Notes under the pieces: model-generated
Told to the model about the DNA's origin: nothing
The model's database searches: none
The model's input: the letters and a program-made list of their open reading frames with translations, nothing else
From: SZUA-430 sp964646885
GTDB lineage: Bacteria; Pseudomonadota; Alphaproteobacteria; Micropepsales; Micropepsaceae
Assembly (NCBI GenBank): GCA_964646885.1
Contig: CAZYFM010000003.1
Coordinates: 1-64,000 of the forward strand
Length of the DNA: 64,000 bases
Reading direction: 5' to 3'
Program-made: the position numbers and the translations under genes
Shown: positions 57,329-64,000 of the stretch, piece by piece
How positions within the stretch are numbered: the first letter of the stretch is position 1
Layout: each line of letters begins with the position of its first letter

Positions 57329-58917
57329 GCGCCCCCCGACATGACGGACAGCACGGCTTCGGCCGCAAGTCTTCCATTGGTGCCCGTCACACCACCCATC
57401 GGGTGCGTGCCCGCGCCGCAAAGATAAAGGCCCGGCACCGGCGTCGGCTGCCGGACCGGATTGAGCGCGGGACGCAGTACCCCGAGCTGGTCCGGCGAAA
57501 GGTCTCCGCCATGCCAATGACACCCGGCCCCACCTCCAATTTCGGACAGGTCCTCAGGCGTGTAGACGTCCGCAGCCACCACGAGATCAGGCAGGTCGGG
57601 CGCAAACTGGCGCAGCTTCGCCCCGACGATCGCAACAAGTTCGGCGCGCGCCTGCTCCCACGACCCGCTGGCAAGTCGCTGCGGTACGTATGTGGCGTTG
57701 ATCGACATGACATGGCCACCGGGCCTGACGAGGCTTGCGTCATGGACGCTCGGAATGGTCACCTCAAGGGCGATGTCGGATGAAAAGAGGCCCTGCTCAA
57801 ACGCGGCGAAGCTCCGCTCAAGTTCGGACAGCGAAGAACAGATGAGAAGCCGGTCCTTCAGGTGGCGCTTGTCTAGGCCCTTGAACGTCGGCAACCCGCT
57901 GAGCGCCAGATTGACCTTGGCAACGGCTCCTTCGCATCGGTAGCCCGAGAGCTGTCGCTTGTAGCCCAGCGGAAGGTCCCGCTCGGCACCCATGCGCAAC
58001 CAGGTCGTCTTCGGGTTCAGGCTTGAAATGACATGCGGGGCGTAGACGGACTCCCCCGACGCCAGCTGCACCCCCGCGATACGGCCACCTTCAAACAGGA
58101 ACTGCACCGCCTTGGCGCCTGTCTTGATCCGCAGGCCCGCCAACTCCGCCGCCTTGGACAAGGCCGTCACCAGGGCGCCCGCACCGCCAAGCGGATGCAC
58201 AATGCCGTTCGCATTCTGTGGTTCGAGGGAGCGCTTCAATGCCGGCAGGAGAGCCGTTCCCCCCGCAGACGGAGGCATGGCATTGCCAAGCAGCGCATCA
58301 AGCGCAAGCGCTCCTTTCAGCAATGTCGTGTCGAAGATCTGGTCGAGCACGTTCGCGATCGGAAGGTCCATCTGGGCGGCAACGTCCGCCTCCAGCATTG
58401 ATGAAGCGCGACCGCCCGAGCGTCCACCAAAAAGCCCCCCCCGTCCACCTTCGGTCCCTCCGTGAAACGATGGCACCTGATGTGTCCACGCTTGGAGGGA
58501 CTGCGCGGCCTTCCGCATGCGGGTTTCGTAGGACGCCCAGGCCTTGGCATCCGCTTGGGAATGCACTTGCAGCGACTGCGCCGTGTGCCTCAGGTCCTCC
58601 CCGATGACGATGTGCCGTCCGTCGGCAGCCAGTGCGACCGCTCCTGTTTGCCGGGCCGTGAACTGCAGGCCGAGTTTCAGAAGCTTGAGGGACTTGAGCA
58701 CGTCGGCATCAAGCGGTCCGACGAGATGGGCGACCGTCGAAACCCGATAGCCCGGCGCGATCTCCGTGGTACGGCACATGCCCCCGACACGGTCCTGCGC
58801 CTCCAGCAGAATGACCCGGCGCTTGGCTTGCGCCAGGAGGATGCCGCAGACCAGTCCATTGACGCCGCCGCCGATCACGATGGCATCGAATTCCTGCCCT
58901 GGCGCCGCGCTAGGCAT
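57325..58917 (-). CDS. Phytoene-desaturase-like flavoprotein 1
   Basis: A 530-residue FAD oxidoreductase of the amine oxidase / phytoene desaturase superfamily. FAD site: FDAIVIGGGVNGLVCGILLAQAKRRVILLEAQ with an intact GxGxxG. C-terminal FAD motif: GLYLCGAGTHPMGGVTGTNGRLAAEAVL, and GGAGALVTALSKAAELAGLRI in the middle. It resembles the PYROXD2-like branch more than carotenoid enzymes; no carotenoid genes are near. Overlaps the second flavoprotein gene by eight bases and the GcvT-like gene by four. Confidence 0.88.
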   Translation of the reverse strand: MPSAAPGQEFDAIVIGGGVNGLVCGILLAQAKRRVILLEAQDRVGGMCRTTEIAPGYRVSTVAHLVGPLDADVLKSLKLLKLGLQFTARQTGAVALAADGRHIVIGEDLRHTAQSLQVHSQADAKAWASYETRMRKAAQSLQAWTHQVPSFHGGTEGGRGGLFGGRSGGRASSMLEADVAAQMDLPIANVLDQIFDTTLLKGALALDALLGNAMPPSAGGTALLPALKRSLEPQNANGIVHPLGGAGALVTALSKAAELAGLRIKTGAKAVQFLFEGGRIAGVQLASGESVYAPHVISSLNPKTTWLRMGAERDLPLGYKRQLSGYRCEGAVAKVNLALSGLPTFKGLDKRHLKDRLLICSSLSELERSFAAFEQGLFSSDIALEVTIPSVHDASLVRPGGHVMSINATYVPQRLASGSWEQARAELVAIVGAKLRQFAPDLPDLVVAADVYTPEDLSEIGGGAGCHWHGGDLSPDQLGVLRPALNPVRQPTPVPGLYLCGAGTHPMGGVTGTNGRLAAEAVLSVMSGGA

Positions 58918-60403
58918 CCGTCACCACCCTTCCGCGCGGAGAAGGCGACAGCGCGCGCGCAATGGCCTGTGCCGCACGTCCCGCTCCGCTCGACAGGCTC
59001 TCCCCGACGATCCATAACCCTTTCCCGACCTTGGAAAGTTCTTCCTCCTGCAGCCGCGCAAGACCGCGAGAGGAGGCCAGCGGCGTCGCCTGCCCGGGCA
59101 AGGTCGTTCCGTCTTCCATGAAAGAGCGCGCCTCGGCAGGCTGCAGCAGCTCGGCGCCTTCAATAGAAAGTTCGAAACCGGGCGCCCATGCTTCGATGGT
59201 CTTGGTCACGGCACTCACGAACCGCTCGCGCCGATTGCCGTTCCAGGGACCCTCATCCGTTTCCGCAGGCACGAACGGGACGTCGACGATCACCGTCCAG
59301 ACGACATTGCCTTCCGTCGAGGGCTTCGCGCAAACCTGCAACTGGATGCAATAGTCCTGTATCAGCTTCCGGGACTGGAGCGCTCCATGCGCGCGGACCA
59401 GCCGTTCGATGCCGGGATTGAGGAAAATGGCAGCCCCTGAAGTAACAAGCGCCGCCGATACGCCCTTCACGGCAGGCGGCGTCCTCACGAGATATCGAAC
59501 GCGCCCCTGGTTTGCAGCCCCCCCGCCTGACACATCGGAAGCGGGCAGCTTCCGCAGGAGGCCACGCGTTTCCTCTGCAGCCGACGCCAAGATCACGTGC
59601 GGCGCCTTTGCAATCGAGCCATCAGCCAACGCAACGCCCACGACCGCGTCCCTTTCCATCAGCACTTCACGCACCACCGCACCGGTATGGACGTCAGCGG
59701 TGTTGTAGAGTTTCAGGGAAGCCAGCAGCGCGTCTGCCACGGCGCGCGTTCCACCCGCCACGTAACGGCAACCTCTTTCCCTTCCGAGCAGGGCCAGCAG
59801 GCTGTGCCGCAGCATGAGCATTGCAGATCCGGGAAGAGACGGTGACACACTGCACCCAGCGAGGCAGAGCTGCGCCAGCAGCCCCCTCAGCAGCGGCGAC
59901 AAAAACTCTTCTTCGAGGATGCGCGAAACCGACGCGCCCCTGAAGTATGCGAAATCGGCGCTGCTGGCGTCACGCGACGGCGCTGCAAGATGCCAGTTCA
60001 CCAGCGAGGGCTGGGCAGCTCCTTGCGAGGCGACAGAGAAGCGTTGCAGCCGGCTGGCAAAGGCAGGAAAGGCATCCGCATCGCGCGCGGACACGGCGGC
60101 GATGCTGGCGGAAGTCGCATCAAGGTCCGGCCAGATGACGAGGGAACGCTCCTGCGAGACTCCAACGACCGGCGGTGGCGCTCCAAACCTCAATCCGTGG
60201 GATACGAGGTCGAGCGACATGGTCGCGTCGACATCAACGTGGCACGCATCCCTTTCATGCAGGTCCTCGAGGGAACTGCGCGCCTCGAGTATCGCGACGT
60301 GCTTACCCATGGCTGCAAGGCTGGCCGCGGCGAACAGGCCCTCGATGCTGGCGCCGATGACGATGGCGTCCAGTCGATCGGTCGCATTGGAGGCAACAAC
60401 CAT
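58910..60403 (-). CDS. Phytoene-desaturase-like flavoprotein 2, with degenerate FAD loop
   Basis: A 497-residue relative of the gene downstream. The N-terminus LDAIVIGASIEGLFAAASLAAMGKHVAILEA has GASIEG where GxGxxG is usual, and the downstream GGMCRT-type segment is lost (SSLEDLHER). The middle has YVAGGTRAVADALLASLKL and the end LWIVGESLSSGAGRAAQAIARAL. It may still bind FAD weakly or act as a non-catalytic partner of flavoprotein 1. First gene of the three-gene minus-strand set; the ATG at 60403 begins the Rossmann fold, and an earlier frame start is rejected. Confidence 0.85.
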   Translation of the reverse strand: MVVASNATDRLDAIVIGASIEGLFAAASLAAMGKHVAILEARSSLEDLHERDACHVDVDATMSLDLVSHGLRFGAPPPVVGVSQERSLVIWPDLDATSASIAAVSARDADAFPAFASRLQRFSVASQGAAQPSLVNWHLAAPSRDASSADFAYFRGASVSRILEEEFLSPLLRGLLAQLCLAGCSVSPSLPGSAMLMLRHSLLALLGRERGCRYVAGGTRAVADALLASLKLYNTADVHTGAVVREVLMERDAVVGVALADGSIAKAPHVILASAAEETRGLLRKLPASDVSGGGAANQGRVRYLVRTPPAVKGVSAALVTSGAAIFLNPGIERLVRAHGALQSRKLIQDYCIQLQVCAKPSTEGNVVWTVIVDVPFVPAETDEGPWNGNRRERFVSAVTKTIEAWAPGFELSIEGAELLQPAEARSFMEDGTTLPGQATPLASSRGLARLQEEELSKVGKGLWIVGESLSSGAGRAAQAIARALSPSPRGRVVTDA

Positions 60404-60528
60404 GGTCTTCGACCTTGCGGGGACAAGAGGCCTGCCAGAGGGCCAGCGGGCCCCTGAGTAAAGCGCATTCTGCCCGATTGGCAACGGACTTCCGGATGCT
60501 TAACGGGCCTTGAGGATGCCGGGACATG

Positions 60529-60565
60529 AAGAAAAGGCCGCCAGGGCGAACCTGACGGCCTTCTT
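60529..60565 (-). terminator. Terminator of speD (minus strand)
   Basis: AAGGCCGCCAGG and CCTGACGGCCTT form a 12-bp stem whose one mismatch is a G-U only in the minus-strand RNA, with a five-base loop and a T-rich tail on that strand. So it serves speD, not the plus strand. Confidence 0.85.
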
Positions 60566-60603
60566 GCGGAATTTTAATCCGGTGCAGCTTGCGGGCCAGA
60601 TCG

Positions 60604-61089
60604 TCAGACGATCCCGCGCTTGTGCTCACCCACGACGACGCGTGTCGGCTTGAAAGCCGCTTCGAGCACGGCAATCGCCTTTTGGGGTTCGGCCGCGCCG
60701 CACATGAACACGTCAAATGCTGCGAAGCCCTTCTCCGGCCAGGTGTGGACCGAGATGTGGCTTTCCGAAAGGACAGCCACGCCCGACACGCCGCCATTGG
60801 GCGAAAACTTGTGCAGATGGATGTGCAACAACGTTGCTCCGGCAGCCGTCACGCTGTCCTTCATGGCCTTCTCGATCCTGGATTCATCATCCAGGCCTTC
60901 GGCGCCCCAGAGGTCAATGTGGAGGTGGCTGCCCGCAAACGTCACGCCGTTGCGGGTGATAAAATAGTCTTTGCGATCTTCATCCGCTTCCCCAGAGGGA
61001 TTAGGAACAGTAACGGACTTCGGCCTGGCGCGGTTCTGCGGGAACTGCGTTACTTCGACAGCCGTTCTCTTGCGTGCAGGTAAAGCCAT
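60604..61089 (-). CDS. speD: S-adenosylmethionine decarboxylase proenzyme
   Basis: Makes decarboxylated SAM, the aminopropyl donor for spermidine. The 161-residue proenzyme cleaves itself to give a pyruvoyl group at Ser110 in VLSESHISVHTWPE; His115 and Cys130 (FDVFMCG) are at the spacings (+5, +20) seen in the class 1B enzymes. It has about 47 extra N-terminal residues, basic and disordered-looking, before NGVTFAGSHLHIDLWGAE, where shorter family members begin. Divergent from the spermidine-synthase-like gene and followed by its own terminator. Confidence 0.95.
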   Translation of the reverse strand: MALPARKRTAVEVTQFPQNRARPKSVTVPNPSGEADEDRKDYFITRNGVTFAGSHLHIDLWGAEGLDDESRIEKAMKDSVTAAGATLLHIHLHKFSPNGGVSGVAVLSESHISVHTWPEKGFAAFDVFMCGAAEPQKAIAVLEAAFKPTRVVVGEHKRGIV

Positions 61090-61204
61090 TTCGGTTTGCC
61101 CATATCAACAAAAGAGCGTTGCTCTAAAAACTGACCAAGTAGTGCGGAACTCGCACTGCGTAGCCGCCTCTAGGTGATTCAGACCTGAACTGCGGGAGGG
61201 GGGG

Positions 61205-61232
61205 AATATAAGTACGCGAGCCCCCTGTGCAA
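61205..61232 (-). promoter_or_regulatory. Candidate speD promoter
   Basis: On the minus strand TTGCAC (61232-61227) and TATATT (61210-61205) with a 16-base spacer; transcription would start near 61198. The roughly 110-base leader holds AGTGCG-N5-CGCACT and AGAGC-N3-GCTCT followed by TTTT. Confidence 0.55.
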
Positions 61233-61303
61233 GTTTTTTTGGACCCGGCACCCCGTTTTTCTTGAAGTGGCACCGGCTGGCGAGGCAGCCCGGAAATATC
61301 GCA

Positions 61304-61332
61304 TTGCGCAGCCGAGTCGGTAGACTTATACG
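61304..61332 (+). promoter_or_regulatory. Candidate promoter of the SpeE-like gene
   Basis: TTGCGC at 61304-61309 and TATACG at 61327-61332, 17-base spacer, about 100 bases before the start codon. Weaker than the opposite promoter. Confidence 0.4.
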
Positions 61333-61428
61333 AGCGCGCCGCGCGTCAGTCTGTCGAGCGCGAGAAATGGCGGCAATCGCTTCGCCCGCCTTGCACCACC
61401 AGCACAATCCACGCAGGAGATGACGCCA

Positions 61429-62292
61429 ATGACAAACGCCTTTCTGGAGAAACTCCATCCAGGCTACTCCCAGACGATCGAGCTCGAAGGCGCGCCGATT
61501 GTCGAGGAAAAAAGCCGATTCCAGAACATCCGCATCTTCGACTCCAAGCGCAATGGCCGGGTACTGGTCCTCGACGACATCGTGCAGCTGACGACACGCG
61601 ACGAGTGTGGTTACTCCGAGATGCTGACCCACCTTCCGATCCTCGAGCACGGCAACGTGCGCGAGGTGATGATTGCCGGTGGCGGTGACATGGCGATCGC
61701 GGAAGAGGCCCTCAAGCACCGCGGAATTAAGACTGTTTTCAATGTCGAGATCGACGAGAGGGTGGTCGATTTGTCGCGGCGCCATCTGGCCGAGGTGAAC
61801 GCCGCGGCATTCGCTGACCCGCGCCTGAAGGTTCAGATCGAGGATGCATTTGTTTTTCTCTCGGACAAGGCCAACCAGAAGCGCTTCGACCTGATCATCG
61901 CCGACAGGCCGGATCCGGTGGGCCCCGCCGAAGTCCTCTTTGGCGACACCTTCTACGAACGGGTTCGCGATGCGCTCGCGCCCGGAGGCTTCGCCGTCTT
62001 CCAGAACGGCGTGCCGTTCTTCCAGCCCGAAGAACTCACGGACACGCTGCGCCAGATGCAGAAGACATTCCGGTACTGTGGCGTTTACCTTGCCGTGGTG
62101 CCGAGCTACATCGGCGGCTTCATGGCCCTGACCTGGGTTTCCAATGACGGGGTTCTCGGTGACCCCGCCAAGTGGTCCGGCCTCGAAACCTCTTTCCAGG
62201 CGTCACGGATCCGGACCGACTACTACACGCCGGCAGTCCACAAGGCCGCCTTCGCCCTGCCCGCCTGGATCGAGCGACTCGCCAGGGCTTGA
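61429..62292 (+). CDS. speE: Spermidine synthase-like aminopropyltransferase
   Basis: Transfers the aminopropyl group from decarboxylated SAM to putrescine, releasing methylthioadenosine. The 287-residue protein has the SpeE layout: GYSEMLTHLPILEHGN, VMIAGGGDMAIAEEALKH, VEIDERVVDLSRRHL, and FDLIIADRPDPVGPAEVLFGDTFY with the catalytic Asp. It departs from the usual GGGDGG (here GGGDMA) and the Y-H-E-M motif (Y-S-E-M), so acceptor specificity may differ. The ATG at 61429 has an AGGAG site nine bases upstream; an ATG at 61420 abuts that site and is less likely. Confidence 0.88.
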   Translation: MTNAFLEKLHPGYSQTIELEGAPIVEEKSRFQNIRIFDSKRNGRVLVLDDIVQLTTRDECGYSEMLTHLPILEHGNVREVMIAGGGDMAIAEEALKHRGIKTVFNVEIDERVVDLSRRHLAEVNAAAFADPRLKVQIEDAFVFLSDKANQKRFDLIIADRPDPVGPAEVLFGDTFYERVRDALAPGGFAVFQNGVPFFQPEELTDTLRQMQKTFRYCGVYLAVVPSYIGGFMALTWVSNDGVLGDPAKWSGLETSFQASRIRTDYYTPAVHKAAFALPAWIERLARA

Positions 62293-62311
62293 GCCGAACC
62301 GAAGCAGACCG

Positions 62312-62347
62312 GAAAGCCACCTTGCCGCCCTGCGCGAGGTGGCTTTC
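62312..62347. terminator. Hairpin terminator after the SpeE-like gene
   Basis: An 11-bp perfect stem (GAAAGCCACCT with AGGTGGCTTTC) and a 14-base loop, 20 bases after the stop. The T-run is part of the stem, so efficiency is uncertain; it is symmetrical and could act in both directions. Confidence 0.6.
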
Positions 62348-62556
62348 GCCATTTAGGGGCGGAAGCGAGAGGTAGGTCATGGCGGCCGCCGATCCTCAAT
62401 TGGCGGCAAACCAAGCCATCAGGGACCAGAGACACCCTCTGAGGGACCGAAATGCAACGCTTCTTTACCCATCCCCCAAAGGCGGGTTGCGGTAGGGTTT
62501 TCTTTGCCGGAAGATGGCTTTCTGTTGCTTGGACCGATTAGCTGACGGGGAAGGCA

Positions 62557-63477
62557 TTGTCCGCAAACACCGCCATGAGCGACGAAAGCCCGGGGTTCAT
62601 GGATCGCCTGCGGGCCTTCTACCTGAGGTCCGACGCCGCCAAGGGCTATGCCCTGCTCTCGCCCGTTCTCATCACGATGGTGGTTCTGCTGGCCGCCCCG
62701 CTGATCCTCCTTGTCATCTACTCATTCTGGACGCAGACCGGGCTGACGCTGGACCAGACACCGACCCTTGACCGTTATCGGGAAGTCGCGGCCAAGCAGA
62801 GCTACATCGACATTTTCTGGCGCTCGGTCCAGACATCCGGTCTCGTGACGCTGGTGACGGTGGGGCTCGCCTACCCCATGGCCTATTACGTTGCCTTCGG
62901 CGTCAAGAAGTACAAGTTTGTCTGGCTGATCCTTCTGACCATTCCCTTCTGGACCAGCTACCTGCTTCGCGTGTTCGCGTGGAAGGTCATCCTCGGCTAC
63001 AATGGAGTGATCAACTCCGGCCTGACCACCCTCGGCGTCATCGAGCAGCCGCTTGAATTCCTGCTGTACAACCAGACCGCAGTGATCCTGACGCTCGCGC
63101 ATGCCTATGCCGCCTTTGCCATTCTCCCGATCTACGTGTCCCTCGAGAAGATCGACCGCACTCTGCTGGAAGCGGCCGCGGACCTCGGAGACGGCGCCTG
63201 GGCCCGCTTCTGGCGCGTGACGTTTCCGCTTTCCCTTCCTGGCGTCATCGGCGCCGCCGTCCTGATCTTCGTACCCACAACCGGTGACTACGTGACGCCG
63301 GCCATGGTCGGCGGACCCACCGGACAGATGATCGCCAACATCATCCAGGTGCAGTTCCTGAAGATAAACAACTGGCCACTCGGCTCGGCGCTGGCCCTGT
63401 CAGCCATGGCCGGCGTGGCGATCCTTGTCATCCTGTTCTCAATGGCCATGCGCCTCGCAGCGAGATCCATCCGATGA
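62557..63477 (+). CDS. Polyamine-type ABC transporter permease (PotB-like)
   Basis: An inner-membrane subunit of 306 residues with six helices (for example YALLSPVLITMVVLLAAPLILLVIYSFW; FVWLILLTIPFWTSYLLRVFAW). The cytoplasmic EAA loop is EAAADLGDGAWARFWRVTFPLSLPG. The layout matches PotB of spermidine/putrescine importers; the PotD-like protein at 53121 and the spe genes support that. Start is uncertain: TTG 62557 has a GGGGA site five bases upstream, while ATG 62575 has none. The next permease overlaps by ATGA. Confidence 0.9.
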   Translation: MSANTAMSDESPGFMDRLRAFYLRSDAAKGYALLSPVLITMVVLLAAPLILLVIYSFWTQTGLTLDQTPTLDRYREVAAKQSYIDIFWRSVQTSGLVTLVTVGLAYPMAYYVAFGVKKYKFVWLILLTIPFWTSYLLRVFAWKVILGYNGVINSGLTTLGVIEQPLEFLLYNQTAVILTLAHAYAAFAILPIYVSLEKIDRTLLEAAADLGDGAWARFWRVTFPLSLPGVIGAAVLIFVPTTGDYVTPAMVGGPTGQMIANIIQVQFLKINNWPLGSALALSAMAGVAILVILFSMAMRLAARSIR

Positions 63478-64000
63478 GCCAACGCAAGCAAGCCGCCCGC
63501 ATGGGCGACCCGGGCAAGCTGCTGGCAGCCTTTGCGTTTGCCTACCTGATCTTTCTTTACGGGCCCGTCCTCTTCCTGCCGGTCTTCTCCTTCAACGACT
63601 CCATCTTTGTCGCCTTCCCGCTGACAGGTTTCACCACCAAGTGGTACGAGCAGGCCTTCGCCGACGAGGACATGATCAATGCACTGATCGCCAGCCTCCA
63701 GGTCGGCGGCATCGTCGCCGTTGTCTCGACGATCCTCGGACTGTTTGGAGCAAAGGCCGTCACCCGCTACAGGATGCCGGGACAGTCCGCCGTTACGGGA
63801 CTGATCATGCTGCCCCTGTTCATTCCGGAAATCATCCTCGGCATCTCGCTGCTTATCCTTCTCAATGCGCTGGGGATAGAACTGGGTCTGCCGTCCGTCA
63901 TCGTCGGGCACGTGATGCTTTGCACGCCCTTCGCCATGGCTGTTCTCTCCTCGCGTCTCGATGGCTTTGACCGCAGCTTGGAAGAAGCCTCCATGGACCT
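63474..64000 (+). CDS. Polyamine-type ABC transporter permease (PotC-like), truncated by the window
   Basis: N-terminal 175 residues of the second permease: helices at FAFAYLIFLYGPVLFLPVFSF, ALIASLQVGGIVAVVSTILGLFG and LIMLPLFIPEIILGISLLILLNALG, ending in the EAA loop start LEEASMDL at the window edge. It starts inside the PotB-like gene (ATGA). The ATPase (PotA) is expected beyond the edge. Confidence 0.9.
   Translation, partial: MSQRKQAARMGDPGKLLAAFAFAYLIFLYGPVLFLPVFSFNDSIFVAFPLTGFTTKWYEQAFADEDMINALIASLQVGGIVAVVSTILGLFGAKAVTRYRMPGQSAVTGLIMLPLFIPEIILGISLLILLNALGIELGLPSVIVGHVMLCTPFAMAVLSSRLDGFDRSLEEASMD

Larger units (their letters stand above)
61090..61428. other. Divergent control region between speD and the SpeE-like gene
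   Basis: About 340 bases with no gene. Two facing promoter candidates and a structured speD leader (two small hairpins) lie here. I do not recognise a known riboswitch. Confidence 0.55.

Noticed and set aside
61265..61285. A sigma-54 promoter (TGGCAC) before the SpeE-like gene
   Set aside because: The -12 element does not match TTGC at the needed spacing.

Overview
The window is a gene-dense, GC-rich stretch of bacterial chromosome. It looks alphaproteobacterial: it has hopanoid-transport genes (hpnN, hpnM), a DUF3297 gene, a class GN sortase with its VIT/VWA target, a single-domain DivK-like response regulator and many ATGA/GTGA start-stop overlaps. I saw no rRNA, tRNA, CRISPR array or insertion sequence. 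Genus cannot be fixed from sequence reading alone; the alkyl sulfatase, P450 and acyl-CoA dehydrogenases suggest a degrader of hydrophobic or surfactant-like carbon.

Left part (1-28 kb) is mostly housekeeping and accessory metabolism. It holds the start of a thiolase, a sulfur-assimilation pair (precorrin-2 dehydrogenase and cysH) behind an AT-rich region with three inverted repeats, a lone fliN-like gene, lipB, an aromatic/aspartate aminotransferase, a KDG kinase, hpnN facing hpnM, a flavoprotein, a beta-barrel protein, an S41-like peptidase, a double-hotdog thioesterase, the sortase pair, rsgA behind a short leader ORF, an alkyl sulfatase, a C15 peptidase, an unusual class A beta-lactamase and a three-repeat PAN-domain protein. 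A marR-acyl-CoA dehydrogenase-acyl-CoA dehydrogenase-P450 row on the minus strand diverges from an RND efflux operon across a near-perfect 20-bp palindrome.

Middle part (32.8-52.3 kb): a hypothetical gene, a PEP-mutase-family enzyme and pepN, then a hybrid arrangement of sensor kinase, HPt protein and receiver protein that runs directly into a complete Pel-type exopolysaccharide locus. The Pel locus is the most interesting system here. PelA lacks the N-terminal glycoside hydrolase domain. PelB is split into a TPR protein and a separate outer-membrane barrel. No pelC is visible. PelD keeps an RxxD inhibitory-site motif. PelE, PelF and PelG follow with overlapping ends.

Right part (52.7-64 kb) is a polyamine and methionine-salvage neighbourhood. 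It contains a small membrane-anchored Ala/Pro/Glu-repeat protein, a membrane-anchored PotD-like binding protein, mtnB-mtnD-mtnC, a three-gene minus-strand operon (two phytoene-desaturase-like flavoproteins plus a GcvT-like protein), speD, a spermidine-synthase-like gene, and potB/potC-like permeases running off the right end. SpeE makes methylthioadenosine, which the mtn enzymes would recycle, so the grouping makes metabolic sense.
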